A program made the translations under genes and the position numbers. A model generated the notes under the pieces. The model ran no database searches, was not told the origin of the DNA, and was given only the letters and a program-made list of their open reading frames with translations. Shown here piece by piece: positions 35,281-43,636 of a stretch of DNA of 64,000 nt. This stretch comes from Azospirillum lipoferum (GTDB taxonomy: Bacteria > Pseudomonadota > Alphaproteobacteria > Azospirillales > Azospirillaceae), in contig NZ_JALJXJ010000019.1 in the NCBI RefSeq assembly GCF_024170005.1, positions 1 to 64,000 of the forward strand. The letters run 5' to 3'. Numbering within the stretch: the first letter of the stretch is position 1; each line of letters begins with the position of its first letter.

Positions 35281-36495
35281 ATGACCTCCGTTCGCATGCC
35301 CTCCTCGCGGCCGCCGTCGCGCTGGGCGAACCTGTTCACCGACCGGCCCGTCACCTGCATCGAGGATCTGCGGCAGCTGGCGGAATGGCGCGTGCCGCGG
35401 ATGTTCTACGATTACGCGGATTCCGGCTCCTACACCGAGTCGACCTACCGCGCCAACGAGTCCGACTTCGGCCGGATCAAGCTGCGCCAGCGCGTGGCGG
35501 TCGACATGACCAACCGGACGCTGGCCAGCAGCATGGTCGGCCAGCCGGTGGCGATGCCGGTGGCGCTGGCCCCGACCGGCCTGACCGGCATGCAGCATGC
35601 CGACGGCGAGATCCTGGCCGCCCGCGCGGCAGCCAAGGCCGGCGTGCCCTTCACCCTCTCGACGATGAGCATCTGTTCGATCGAAGACGTGGCGGAGAAC
35701 ACCGACAAGCCCTTCTGGTTCCAGCTCTACGTCATGCGTGACCGCGCCTTCATCGACAAGCTGATCGACCGCGCCAAGGTGGCGGGCTGTTCGGCGCTGG
35801 TGCTGACGCTGGACCTGCAAATCCTCGGGCAGCGGCACAAGGACATCAAGAACGGGCTGTCCACCCCGCCAAAGCTGACCATCGGCAACATCCTGGACAT
35901 GGCGACCAAGCCGCGCTGGTCGATCAACATGCTGCGGACCCAGCGCCGCACCTTCCGCAACATCGTCGGCCATGCCACCGGGGTCAGCAACCTGTCCTCG
36001 CTGTCCTCCTGGACGGCGGAGCAGTTCGACCCGACGCTGAACTGGGACGATGTGCGCCGCATCCGCGACCGCTGGGGCGGCAAGCTGATCCTGAAGGGCA
36101 TCCTCGATCCGGAAGACGCGGTGATGGCGGCCGACACCGGGGCCGACGCGCTGATCGTCTCCAACCATGGCGGGCGGCAGCTCGACGGCGCCATTTCCTC
36201 CATCGCGGCGCTGCCGGCCATCGTCGAGGCGGTCGGCGACCGCATCGAGGTGCTGATGGACGGCGGCATCCGCTCCGGCCAGGACGTGGTCAAGGCTCTG
36301 GCGCTGGGCGCCAAGGGCACCTTCATCGGCCGCGCCTTCCTCTATGGGCTGGGGGCCGGCGGCGAGGCCGGCGTGTCCCAGTGCCTGGAGATCATCCGCA
36401 AGGAGATGGACGTGACCATGGCGATGTGCGGGTTGCGCGACATCAAGGACGTAACCTCCAACATCCTGGCGGGGAAGCCGAACTTCGGGGTGTGA
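35281..36495 (+). CDS. lldD: FMN-dependent alpha-hydroxy-acid oxidase/dehydrogenase (L-lactate type)
   Basis: 404 residues; the ATG at 35281 is used, as the frame back to 35194 lacks family similarity. TIM-barrel flavoenzyme oxidising L-2-hydroxy acids such as L-lactate to the 2-keto acid. Visible sites: FYDYADSGSYTE with the substrate-contacting Tyr (~42), PVALAPTGLTGM, TLSTMSICSIED, FQLYVMRD, LTLDLQILGQRHKDIKNG, the catalytic His and Arg in SNHGGRQLDG (~297), and the FMN phosphate loop DGGIRSGQDVVKALALGA plus GRAFLYGLGAGGEAGV. Substrate could be lactate, glycolate or mandelate; the lldD name is by family only. Confidence 0.88.
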   Translation: MTSVRMPSSRPPSRWANLFTDRPVTCIEDLRQLAEWRVPRMFYDYADSGSYTESTYRANESDFGRIKLRQRVAVDMTNRTLASSMVGQPVAMPVALAPTGLTGMQHADGEILAARAAAKAGVPFTLSTMSICSIEDVAENTDKPFWFQLYVMRDRAFIDKLIDRAKVAGCSALVLTLDLQILGQRHKDIKNGLSTPPKLTIGNILDMATKPRWSINMLRTQRRTFRNIVGHATGVSNLSSLSSWTAEQFDPTLNWDDVRRIRDRWGGKLILKGILDPEDAVMAADTGADALIVSNHGGRQLDGAISSIAALPAIVEAVGDRIEVLMDGGIRSGQDVVKALALGAKGTFIGRAFLYGLGAGGEAGVSQCLEIIRKEMDVTMAMCGLRDIKDVTSNILAGKPNFGV

Positions 36496-36565
36496 CCGGG
36501 AGGGCTGGTGCGGCGGGGGCATGGAACATCGTGGAACGCTTTCCGGCGACTGTTCCATCCGCCGC

Positions 36566-37309
36566 CTACCGGCGCCGGGCAATGAGGTCAGGCGAAGGTG
36601 ACCGCTTATAAGCCCTCTCCCCCCTGGGGAGAGGGTTGGGGGGCAGCGCGGACGGAACGACCGTGCCAGGGGATTGCCAAGGGGCAGTATGCCCCTTGGC
36701 GGCGCGCGGATCGCGCGCCGGCCCCCTCACCCTCCCCACGCCTTCGGCGCGGGTCCCCTCCCTCTCCCCGCTTTCGGCGGACCGAAGGTCCGCCTGTCGC
36801 GTCAGCGCAAACTCCGTTTGTGCGTGAGCGGGGGAGAGACGGCAATTTTCAGCTGTTTGCGGCACGGCGTCCGGAATATCCCGTGGAGCGCTTCGCGTGG
36901 TCTCCCGCGCGCTCTCAAGACCGGCGAACAGGCCGAGCCGTTCGGCCAGCCAGCGGACGGTGGACGGATCGCCGGAGGAAACCAGCCGTTCGATCTGCTC
37001 GGCCACCAGGATGCGCAGCGAGGACAGGCGCAGCTCGGCTTCCCGGTTCAGCGCCTGCCTTTCCCACCACACCCTGTGACGGAAATCCTTGGAGCCGTAA
37101 TAGGCGCGCCACAGGGTGGTGCGGCTGCATCCCATGGAGCGGGCGACATAAAGGAAGCTGGTTCCGCGCGCCAGCATGCCGGCGGCCATGATCCATTGTT
37201 CCTCGTGGAACTGCGAACCCGGAACCAGCGAGCCTTCCGATGGCACCGGCGGCTCTTCCGCCCAGAGAGGGAAATGGTCGTTCTGGAGGGTACGGCTGTC
37301 GAGGGGCAT
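36566..37309 (-). CDS. Helix-turn-helix protein with repeat-derived C-terminus
   Basis: 247 residues. The first ~155 look native: residues ~35-75 contain a helix-turn-helix of Trp-rich type (GMLARGTSFLYVARSMGCSRTTLWRAYYGSKDF), followed by a helical stretch (EAELRLSSLRILVAEQIERLV and DPSTVRWLAERLGLF). From about residue 157 to the stop, the reading frame runs through a dispersed palindromic repeat (36613-36838), giving a low-complexity Arg/Gly/Pro tail. The original stop was probably lost when the repeat entered. The HTH part may still bind DNA, perhaps as a phage-derived small-terminase or transposon-type protein; not identified. Confidence 0.55.
   Translation of the reverse strand: MPLDSRTLQNDHFPLWAEEPPVPSEGSLVPGSQFHEEQWIMAAGMLARGTSFLYVARSMGCSRTTLWRAYYGSKDFRHRVWWERQALNREAELRLSSLRILVAEQIERLVSSGDPSTVRWLAERLGLFAGLESARETTRSAPRDIPDAVPQTAENCRLSPAHAQTEFALTRQADLRSAESGEREGTRAEGVGRVRGPARDPRAAKGHTAPWQSPGTVVPSALPPNPLPRGERAYKRSPSPDLIARRR
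36613..36838. repeat. Dispersed composite palindromic repeat, copy A
   Basis: Starts with the palindrome CCCTCTCCCC..GGGGAGAGGG (36613-36635), continues through ~125 bp of GC-rich sequence with further hairpins, and ends in a core (36762-36838) made of two internal stem-loops (GGCGGACC/GGTCCGCC and GCGCAAAC/GTTTGTGC) framed by CTCTCCCCGC and AGCGGGGGAGAG. Nearly the same composite occurs inverted at 46997-47189, and related pieces at 51413-51495 and 44178-44230. It overlaps the 3' part of the HTH open frame. Confidence 0.85.
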
Positions 37310-37376
37310 GGCGTGGCTCCGCGGATGGTGGATCTCTCGTGGAGAAGTTATAGGATTTTAGTCCGATTTGTCGGGG

Positions 37377-39011
37377 TTATTTGCCAATTCCAGAGCCCGC
37401 CGGCCGCTGCCCGTACACGGCGACCGCCTCGTCCAGGTAACGCGACAAGTCTGCGGCCGCCTCGGCCGGGTCGGCACCTTTTGCGCCCCGTTTCCGGGCT
37501 TCGGCCACCTCCGCCGCGAAAACCGCCGGATCCCCGGCCAGCAGGGCGAGCCGGTCCAGGGCCGCGGCATAGTCGGGCACGACGAAGCGGGGGCCGATGA
37601 CGGCAGCCACGTCGCCCGCCGGCAGCGAGACCGGAACCACGCCGGCGGCCAGCGCCTCCGCCGCGCTGGCTCCGCCGCCGGTGCGCCGCGGGTTGACATA
37701 GGCGTCCGCCACCCGCATGAGCGCCGCCATGTCGGTCACGTAGCCCAGGGGAAACAGGCGCTTGGCATGCCGCGACCCTTGCAGGCGCTCGGGCAATGCC
37801 GCCGCCTCACCGGCGAAGGCCACCGCGACGCGCGGCACCCGGTCGATCACGGAGTCCAGCATCGCGAGGAAGGCGCCGTCGGCCTCCTCGTCCAAGCGGT
37901 TGCCGACCACCACGCACAGGAAGGCCTCGTCCGGCAGGCCGAAGCCGGCGCGGCTCCCTGCCTTGTCTGCGGTCTGGACCGGCGGTGGAGCACCGATCAG
38001 CGAAAAGAGGAAGCGGAACGGCCGCCACGAGGCGGCGAGCGGACCGCCGGCCGGTCGGCTGCCGCTACCGCCGCCGTAATCCAGCACGATGTCGGCCAGC
38101 GACGGCGTGAGTCCACTGGTGGTGGGAATGCAGAGGATGGGACGCGCCGCCGCCAGCAGGTCGGCGACGACGACCGACCCACCCAGCGAGACGACCACGT
38201 CCGGGTCGTGCCATTCGACCGCGCGCAGGAACCAGTCGATCCTGTCCCGCGTCAGCGCGCGGCCGGTCGAGGACAGCATCCGATAGGACCGCCCCTCCGC
38301 CTCGATCACCTGCTTGCCGTCGAACGCCGGCTCCACGCTGGCGGCGAAGGACGGCACGAACAGGCTGTGGATATCGGCCGGCATGATGTTGGTGTTGAGG
38401 ATGACCACGTCCCGGCCGCAGCGTTCCTCCAGCACCGTCGCATAGGACAGCAGGTCGCGCGACGGCTGGTGGCGCATGGAGAGGAACTGGTTGGTCACCA
38501 GCATGACCCGCCCGGTGGCCGGGCTGCCTGCCGGACGGGGACGGGGATCGATGCCGAGCCGGCTGCGGATCGCGCCGATCAGGCGGATGTAGTAGGGAAA
38601 CAGCCGGTCCGCGAAGAAGCCCGGCCGGCTCGCCTCGTCCATGCGCATCAGGAAAAGCTGGCGGCCCATGCAGCAGTAGATGTGGACCAGCCTGTCCAGC
38701 CCGGATTGCTCGAACTGCGCTTCGACCAGATCGAGCAGGTCTTCATAGTGGCGCAGATCACCGGTGATCGCGGCCATCGCCGACAGCCGCAAAACCGGAT
38801 CGGCAGCCCGGACCATCCCGGCCAGCCGGATGGCGGCCCCGGCGCGCTCGGCAGGCGACGCGTGACGAAGCGGTTCGAGCTGCGCCTCGATTGCCCTCAG
38901 ATCAGACCCGCTTTCGACCGGCCGCCGCATCGCGGCCGCGAGCGCGTCGACAGCATCCGCGGAGTTTCCGGCAGAGTCTTCGCCGGCAGAATCCTCAATG
39001 GATGCATCCAT
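37377..39011 (-). CDS. GT-B glycosyltransferase-like protein (paralogue of 8698-10257)
   Basis: 544 residues. N-terminal helical region with the GRQLFLMRMDEASRPG block (~115), GT-B-like halves starting VMLVTNQFLSMRHQPSRDLL (~170) and FLCVVVGNRLDEEADGAFLAM (~370), and the presumed nucleotide-sugar site NPRRTGGGASAAEALAAG (~450). The same blocks occur in the same order and at similar distances in the protein at 8698, so the two are paralogues, probably with related but different substrates. It seems monocistronic: 67 bp separate it from the HTH gene downstream and 175 bp from the divergent nucleotidyltransferase gene. Function inferred from fold-level motifs only. Confidence 0.7.
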   Translation of the reverse strand: MDASIEDSAGEDSAGNSADAVDALAAAMRRPVESGSDLRAIEAQLEPLRHASPAERAGAAIRLAGMVRAADPVLRLSAMAAITGDLRHYEDLLDLVEAQFEQSGLDRLVHIYCCMGRQLFLMRMDEASRPGFFADRLFPYYIRLIGAIRSRLGIDPRPRPAGSPATGRVMLVTNQFLSMRHQPSRDLLSYATVLEERCGRDVVILNTNIMPADIHSLFVPSFAASVEPAFDGKQVIEAEGRSYRMLSSTGRALTRDRIDWFLRAVEWHDPDVVVSLGGSVVVADLLAAARPILCIPTTSGLTPSLADIVLDYGGGSGSRPAGGPLAASWRPFRFLFSLIGAPPPVQTADKAGSRAGFGLPDEAFLCVVVGNRLDEEADGAFLAMLDSVIDRVPRVAVAFAGEAAALPERLQGSRHAKRLFPLGYVTDMAALMRVADAYVNPRRTGGGASAAEALAAGVVPVSLPAGDVAAVIGPRFVVPDYAAALDRLALLAGDPAVFAAEVAEARKRGAKGADPAEAAADLSRYLDEAVAVYGQRPAGSGIGK

Positions 39012-39186
39012 GACACGCTCCTGATGGGGCCCCTCGGCCGCACCAGATCAGATTGCGCCGTTCCAGGCAAGGAGCGCCCGAACGGCAGCTCGGCGGCCGG
39101 CCGTTGCCAGCCCCCCGCAACTCTCCCTGCCCTGCCCTGTTGTACCGGGGCGACGTGCAGCACCTGCACGCAAGGGGGAGTGGTCC

Positions 39187-39972
39187 ATGAGTGAACTCCG
39201 TGAGGGCAGCGCCACCGTCACCGCGGAGGCCGAGGCCTTCTACACCGAAAGCCTCAAGCTGCTGATCCAGTCGGGCATCCCGTTCCTGCTGGGCGGGACC
39301 TATGCGGTCAGCGCCTATACCGGGATCACCCGGCCGACCAAGGACATCGACATCTTCTGCCGCGGCGGCGATTTTCCGCGCATCCTCTCCCATTTCCAGG
39401 ACCATGGCTTCGAGACGGAGATCGAGGACGAACGCTGGATCGGCAAGGTCAGGCATGGCGAGCTGTTCTTCGACGTCATCTTCAATTCCGCCGTCGCCAT
39501 CAACCCGGTCACCGACCGCTGGTTCAAGGAGGAGCATCGGGCGGTGATCTGCGGCGCCGACGTGCGGCTGGTGGCGCCGACCGAGATGATCTTCTCCAAA
39601 TCCTTCGTCCAGATGCGCCACAAATACGATGGGCCGGACGTGGCCCACATGATCCTGAAGCAGCATGAGTCGATCGACTGGAAAAGGCTGCTCGCCCACA
39701 TGGAGCAGTATTGGGAGGTCCTGCTGATCCACCTGCTGAACTTCCGCTTCATCTATCCGACCGAGCGCGACCGCGTGCCCGACTGGCTGGTGGCGGAGCT
39801 GCTGGAGCGGATGCAGGAACGCGCCAAGCTGCCGGTCGCCCAGACCCGCATCTGCCGCGGCCGGCTGTTCTCGCGCGAGGATTACCTGATCGACGTCACC
39901 CAATGGGGCTTCGCCGACGTGGTCGGGGAGGAGGGCACGAAGGAGGGCCTGAAGGAGAATGGGAATGGATGA
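39187..39972 (+). CDS. Nucleotidyltransferase-fold protein
   Basis: 261 residues with a strong AAGGGGGAG ribosome binding site before the ATG. The nucleotidyltransferase signature is clear: LLGGTYAVSAYTGITRPTKD (~35-55) followed by DID, i.e. GG plus the D-x-D metal-binding pair, and a third acidic position likely in ELFFDVIF (~95). The rest is helical. No partner kinase or HEPN domain. It overlaps the following metallophosphoesterase gene by 14 bp, so the two products are made together. Such proteins transfer NMP to RNA, protein or small molecules; the substrate here is unknown. Confidence 0.75.
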   Translation: MSELREGSATVTAEAEAFYTESLKLLIQSGIPFLLGGTYAVSAYTGITRPTKDIDIFCRGGDFPRILSHFQDHGFETEIEDERWIGKVRHGELFFDVIFNSAVAINPVTDRWFKEEHRAVICGADVRLVAPTEMIFSKSFVQMRHKYDGPDVAHMILKQHESIDWKRLLAHMEQYWEVLLIHLLNFRFIYPTERDRVPDWLVAELLERMQERAKLPVAQTRICRGRLFSREDYLIDVTQWGFADVVGEEGTKEGLKENGNG

Positions 39973-40684
39973 GCGCAGGCTGACCGTCGCCGCCATCGGC
40001 GACATCCATGTCGGCGAGACCACGCAATATCCCTACCGCGAGCTGTTCCAGGAGATCGCGGGCAAGGCCGACGTGCTGGCGCTGTGCGGCGACCTGACCA
40101 ACCATGGCAAGCCGCGGGAAGCAGAGATCCTGGCCGATGCCCTGCGTTCCATCGGCATCCCGGTCGTCGCGGTGTTCGGCAACCATGATTACGAATGCGG
40201 CCATCTGGAAGAGGTCCAGCATATCCTGACCCAGGCCGGGGTGCGGTTCCTCGACGGGGCGCCGCAGGAGATCGGCGGGGTCGGCTTCGCCGGGGTGAAG
40301 GGCTTCGGCGGCGGCTTCGGCAACCGGATGCTCGACAGCTTCGGCGAACCGACGATCAAGCAGTTCGTCCACGAGGCGGTGAACGAGGCGATGCGGCTGG
40401 AGAGCGCCCTGCGGCAATTGGAGACCGAGCGGGTGTTCGTGGTGCTGCATTACGCCCCCATCGCCGCAACGGTGGAGGGGGAGCCGACGGAAATCTTCCC
40501 CTTCCTGGGATCATCACGGCTGGCCGAGACCATCGACCGCTTCGACACTGTCCGGGCGGTGGCGCATGGGCATGCGCATCACGGGACGTACAGCGGGAAA
40601 ACCTTGCGGGGGACGCCGGTCTACAATGTGGCACAGACGATCCCGAAGGAGACGGGGCGGCCCTATGCGCTGATCGAGGTTTGA
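39959..40684 (+). CDS. Calcineurin-like metallophosphoesterase
   Basis: 241 residues with all metal-binding motifs of the family: GDIHVG (~13), GDLTNHG (~43), GNHDYE (~74), a catalytic-side His in VVLHYAP (~159) and HGHAHHG (~196). Two metal ions (often Mn or Fe) would hydrolyse a phosphoester or phosphodiester. No signal peptide, so it acts in the cytoplasm. An ATG two codons later (39965) is an alternative start. The 14-bp overlap with the nucleotidyltransferase gene suggests that the esterase reverses or completes the partner's reaction. Confidence 0.88.
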   Translation: MGMDERRLTVAAIGDIHVGETTQYPYRELFQEIAGKADVLALCGDLTNHGKPREAEILADALRSIGIPVVAVFGNHDYECGHLEEVQHILTQAGVRFLDGAPQEIGGVGFAGVKGFGGGFGNRMLDSFGEPTIKQFVHEAVNEAMRLESALRQLETERVFVVLHYAPIAATVEGEPTEIFPFLGSSRLAETIDRFDTVRAVAHGHAHHGTYSGKTLRGTPVYNVAQTIPKETGRPYALIEV

Positions 40685-40742
40685 GGCCGACGGGACCTGC
40701 CGGTTCGTGGAAGGCACGTCCCCGGAGCCGGCCGGTCGGGAT

Positions 40743-41063
40743 TCAAGGCGATGCGAAGTCGGTCGACAGCGAAACCCGGCGCCAGTTGTCGAGAATCGCC
40801 CGGTCGGCTTCGTGCTTGGCCTCGATCGCCGCGACCGTGTCGCTGCCGAGCGGCAGCCTGACCGGCGGGTCGGCGACATCGGCGAAGCTGACGAGCACAT
40901 CGGCCAGCTTGGCCGGATCGCCGGGCTGGGCGTGGTTGAGACCGGCGGCGGCCGTCCGGGTCCTGCCGGCGGTCTCCGCATAATCGCCGATGACCGCCGG
41001 ACTGACCGACAGCGATGCCGCGTCGAGGAAATCCGACCGGAAATAGCCCGGTTCAATGACGAT
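40743..41063 (-). pseudogene. 3' fragment of a short-chain dehydrogenase/reductase gene
   Basis: On the minus strand an uninterrupted frame of ~107 codons ends with TGA at 40743-40745 and reads IVIEPGYFRSDFLDAASLSV at its start, the substrate-loop region of SDR-type oxidoreductases, followed by VIGDYAETAG and ending VSLSTDFASP. The NAD(P)-binding and catalytic parts (about the first 170 residues) are missing: just upstream the frame meets TAA and the base composition turns AT-rich. The gene was therefore cut when foreign DNA arrived. Confidence 0.75.
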
Positions 41064-41077
41064 TTACGAGTCAGATT

Positions 41078-41845
41078 TTAAAAGAAAATGGAAAACCCCA
41101 TTCGCCCTATAAGAAACAGAAGGAGTATTAGAAAGAAAATTCTGATAAAGCCACTGCCATACCGTAAAGCTAGAAAAACACCAGTGATAGCGCCTGCAAT
41201 ATTACATATCCCTATGACACCTCCGATTATCCACAACACGTGCCCTGACGGGATGAAAAATAGCAGCGCGGCGGAAAAGGTCCCAAGGTTGATTAACTTG
41301 GCTGATGCAGAGGCGTTCAAAAAATCAAAACGGAAACACTTGACGAAGGAAAATAGCAACAAGCTCCCGCTACCCGGACCGAATACACCATCGTAAAAAC
41401 CGATGAAACCGCCAAGTATAACCCCCAACAGAATTTCTCTCGTACCGATCCGGGTTTCTAAATGTGATCTGCCAAGATCTTTTTTTACAAATGTATAAAC
41501 TGCCATTACTACAAGTATAAAGAAAACAATATACTCCATGATCGCCCTTGGGATGAGCGCCACAGAAGATGCCCCAACAAAAGAAAAAACGAATGACGAA
41601 ACCATTATTGGAAGAATGAGCTTCCATACAATCCTTACGCGTTTGAGATAGCTCGATATCGAGAAGGAATTACCAAGCAGAACTGCTAACTTGTTGGTTC
41701 CAAAAACCGTCGCCAGGCTGAAATTAGGTAAGGCGTGGATAAGCGCGGGAATTTGGACAAGCCCCCCGCCGCCTACAGCAGCATCAATCAAGCCGCCACA
41801 AAAGGCAAAGACCCCAAGTGCCACGAGAGTAATATCGGAGTTCAT
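41078..41845 (-). CDS. TauE/SafE-family sulfite/organic anion exporter
   Basis: 255 residues, eight or so membrane helices, with the two TauE half-repeats visible: FAFCGGLIDAAVGGGGLVQIPAL near the N-terminus (split around the glycine run) and LLGVILGGFIGFYDGVFGPGSG (~140). Family members export sulfite, sulfoacetate and similar anions made during degradation of C2 sulfonates. Codon use is AT-rich, unlike flanking chromosomal genes, indicating recent acquisition. It stands on the same strand as the unknown gene at 42142, about 300 bp downstream of it. Confidence 0.88.
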   Translation of the reverse strand: MNSDITLVALGVFAFCGGLIDAAVGGGGLVQIPALIHALPNFSLATVFGTNKLAVLLGNSFSISSYLKRVRIVWKLILPIMVSSFVFSFVGASSVALIPRAIMEYIVFFILVVMAVYTFVKKDLGRSHLETRIGTREILLGVILGGFIGFYDGVFGPGSGSLLLFSFVKCFRFDFLNASASAKLINLGTFSAALLFFIPSGHVLWIIGGVIGICNIAGAITGVFLALRYGSGFIRIFFLILLLFLIGRMGFSIFF

Positions 41846-42141
41846 GGGTTACTAATGACCTCGTTAAAAAGATAACAAATATTTCATCATGGCTTCGCCC
41901 CTTTGTGGGTAATTGCTCGCCCCCTGATGATGGCAACGAATTGGTGCTGATGGCGGGGAGGACACGCACTGAGCCGATTCCTGCTACACCGCTCATCGGA
42001 CTGCTAGTCAACGTCACTATGACGCGGCTTCCCGACCTTTCCCTGCTGTCCTCGTCCGAGAAGGACGGGTCCGATCACCACATCGCTGGCGCAGGTGGAA
42101 GCGTTGAAGCTGCGGGTGGTGGCACGGAGGTGGAAGGGGCG
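41846..42141. other. GC-rich patch within the island, no assignable gene
   Basis: Some 300 bp whose right half is much richer in GC than the genes on either side. One plus-strand frame reads TSLAQVEALKLRVVARRWKG over ~42075-42135 and may be the relic of a coding region, perhaps from a mobile element, but it has no start, stop context or family that I can recognise. Confidence 0.4.
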
Positions 42142-42714
42142 TCAGGTCTGCCTCGCCCCCAGGCGCATGATTATTTTCGCAGATACCAAGCTCGTCGTCT
42201 TGTGCGTCTCATTCCAGCCGTTAAAGAAGTACGGGAAACTGGAATCTGATTTCTGCTTTTCCAGGAGTGCATGGAAGGCACCCTCGGCGTGAGTTTGAGC
42301 CTCTTGTGTTATTGCGTCACAAAGTACCTGGTGCATGGCATGTTGAATTTCTTCAACGCGATCTATTCGCGCAAGCACGGATTCCCAGTGGGCATCTTCG
42401 GCTACCCAACGTCCAGGGATTTTTAGCATGGAGATGTGTTCAGGTAATGATTCGATGAATACCTCGCCCAGCTCCTGCATAGACGAGAACTCCTTAGGCA
42501 TGGGGGTATAATTTTGCAAAGAGACAAAAGTCATTGATTTACCTCTTATGTCTATAGGTTGGCTGAAGCTTGGGTCATTTAAGAAGATAACTTTCGAGCC
42601 AAGGGATTCCTGAAACAGGTCTCGGTTTGCAAGTCGCGTTACGGGTTCTTGCCAAGACGTTTCTTCAGGAGTCTCCCGAGATGCCTCTGATTCTAGGATG
42701 CTTGATTGACACAC
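42142..42714 (-). CDS. Protein of unknown function in AT-rich island
   Basis: 190 residues, start GTG at 42714 (uncertain; no good ribosome binding site). Mostly hydrophilic, with helical C-terminal half (RIDRVEEIQHAMHQVLCDAI, then FHALLEKQKSDSSFPYFFNG) and no membrane segment or signal peptide. Its last residues (IMRLGARQT) run into a GC-rich patch, so the original C-terminus may have been cut and replaced. It is divergent from the LysR gene and shares its promoter region, which suggests it belongs to the LysR regulon. No family recognised. Confidence 0.5.
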   Translation of the reverse strand: MCQSSILESEASRETPEETSWQEPVTRLANRDLFQESLGSKVIFLNDPSFSQPIDIRGKSMTFVSLQNYTPMPKEFSSMQELGEVFIESLPEHISMLKIPGRWVAEDAHWESVLARIDRVEEIQHAMHQVLCDAITQEAQTHAEGAFHALLEKQKSDSSFPYFFNGWNETHKTTSLVSAKIIMRLGARQT

Positions 42715-42731
42715 TACAACTGATTTATAAT
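42702..42731 (+). promoter_or_regulatory. Sigma-70-type promoter of the LysR gene
   Basis: TTGATT (42702-42707), an 18-bp spacer and a consensus TATAAT (42726-42731). Transcription would start near 42738, leaving a leader of about 30 nt if translation begins at 42767. An overlapping TTGACA is present but only 14 bp from the -10. Confidence 0.65.
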
Positions 42732-42740
42732 GAAGTGATA

Positions 42741-42757
42741 ACTCACTTTAAATGAGT
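42741..42757. promoter_or_regulatory. Inverted repeat ACTCA-N7-TGAGT, probable LysR operator
   Basis: A 17-bp dyad just downstream of the predicted transcription start. LysR-type regulators bind interrupted dyads with AT-rich centres (here CTTTAAA). Placement over the start region would give negative autoregulation. Confidence 0.5.
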
Positions 42758-42766
42758 GATTTAGAG

Positions 42767-43636
42767 ATGGAACTATCTCAGCTGAGGATGCTTAAGACAG
42801 TTGCCGAACATGGCAGCATCGTAAGGGCAGCAGAAATATTGCATTGCGTTCCTTCTAATATCACCAACAGAATAAAACAGCTGGAGATGGACCTCGGCGT
42901 GACACTTTTCATCCGCAAAGGCCGAGGACTTGTCATCACCCCTTCAGGAGAAATACTGCTCGGATATGCGATCAAGATACTGGCGTTTTGCGAAGAAGCT
43001 CGCAGGGCGCTGGGCCCATTCTCAGAACCTTCTGGAATATTGAGAATTGGAGCCATTGAATCGGCCGCAACCGGTCGTCTGCCGACAGTGCTTTCGAAAT
43101 TTCACCGTGACTATCCTAGAGTACGGATGCAATTCAATACGGGGACTTGGCAGCAACTAATAAACGATGTCGTCGAGCACAAATTGGATGGTGCTATTAT
43201 TGCGACAAAAAGTGACCATCCAGATATTTTGTACGAAGATATTCACAGAGAGCCTCTGGTACTGATTGCCTCACCTTCTGCAGGAAAAATATCGGGCCCT
43301 CAGGATCTAAAAGGAAAAAACATTTACATGTGGCCACCAGGATGTCCCTATCGACAGTCACTTGAACGCTGGCTAAACGAACAGCAGGTAGCGGTCGATA
43401 TCACCAGCATTGCCAGCTATGGCACTATACTTGGTTGTGTAATCTCTGGCGCAGGCGTTTCATTGGTGCCTGTTGGCGTATTCGATCAGTTCAAGTCAAT
43501 TGGTGATATCAATGGGTACACATTCAACCAATTACCTCCTGTACAGAACTACTTTGTAAAGAACAGAGGAATGGATATCCATCATGCGCGGAACGCATTT
43601 GCAACATTATTACATGATGAGCTCAGGGAGATCTAA
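42767..43636 (+). CDS. LysR-family transcriptional regulator
   Basis: 289 residues from the ATG at 42767; the earlier in-frame ATG at 42752 lies inside the dyad operator and lacks a ribosome binding site, and MELSQLRMLKTVAEHGSIVRAAE is the usual LysR N-terminus. The winged HTH occupies residues ~1-60 (CVPSNITNRIKQLEMDLGVTLF), the inducer-binding domain ~85-285 (GILRIGAIESAATGRLPTVL and LGCVISGAGVSLVPV). AT-rich codons match the island. It probably controls the divergent 42142 gene and the TauE exporter, responding to a sulfonate or aromatic effector; the effector is unknown. Confidence 0.9.
   Translation: MELSQLRMLKTVAEHGSIVRAAEILHCVPSNITNRIKQLEMDLGVTLFIRKGRGLVITPSGEILLGYAIKILAFCEEARRALGPFSEPSGILRIGAIESAATGRLPTVLSKFHRDYPRVRMQFNTGTWQQLINDVVEHKLDGAIIATKSDHPDILYEDIHREPLVLIASPSAGKISGPQDLKGKNIYMWPPGCPYRQSLERWLNEQQVAVDITSIASYGTILGCVISGAGVSLVPVGVFDQFKSIGDINGYTFNQLPPVQNYFVKNRGMDIHHARNAFATLLHDELREI

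Noticed and set aside
42075-42292. Possible plus-strand gene (MEALKLRVVARRWKG...) in the GC-rich patch
   Set aside because: No ribosome binding site, no recognisable family, and its second half is antisense to the better supported 42142-42714 gene.
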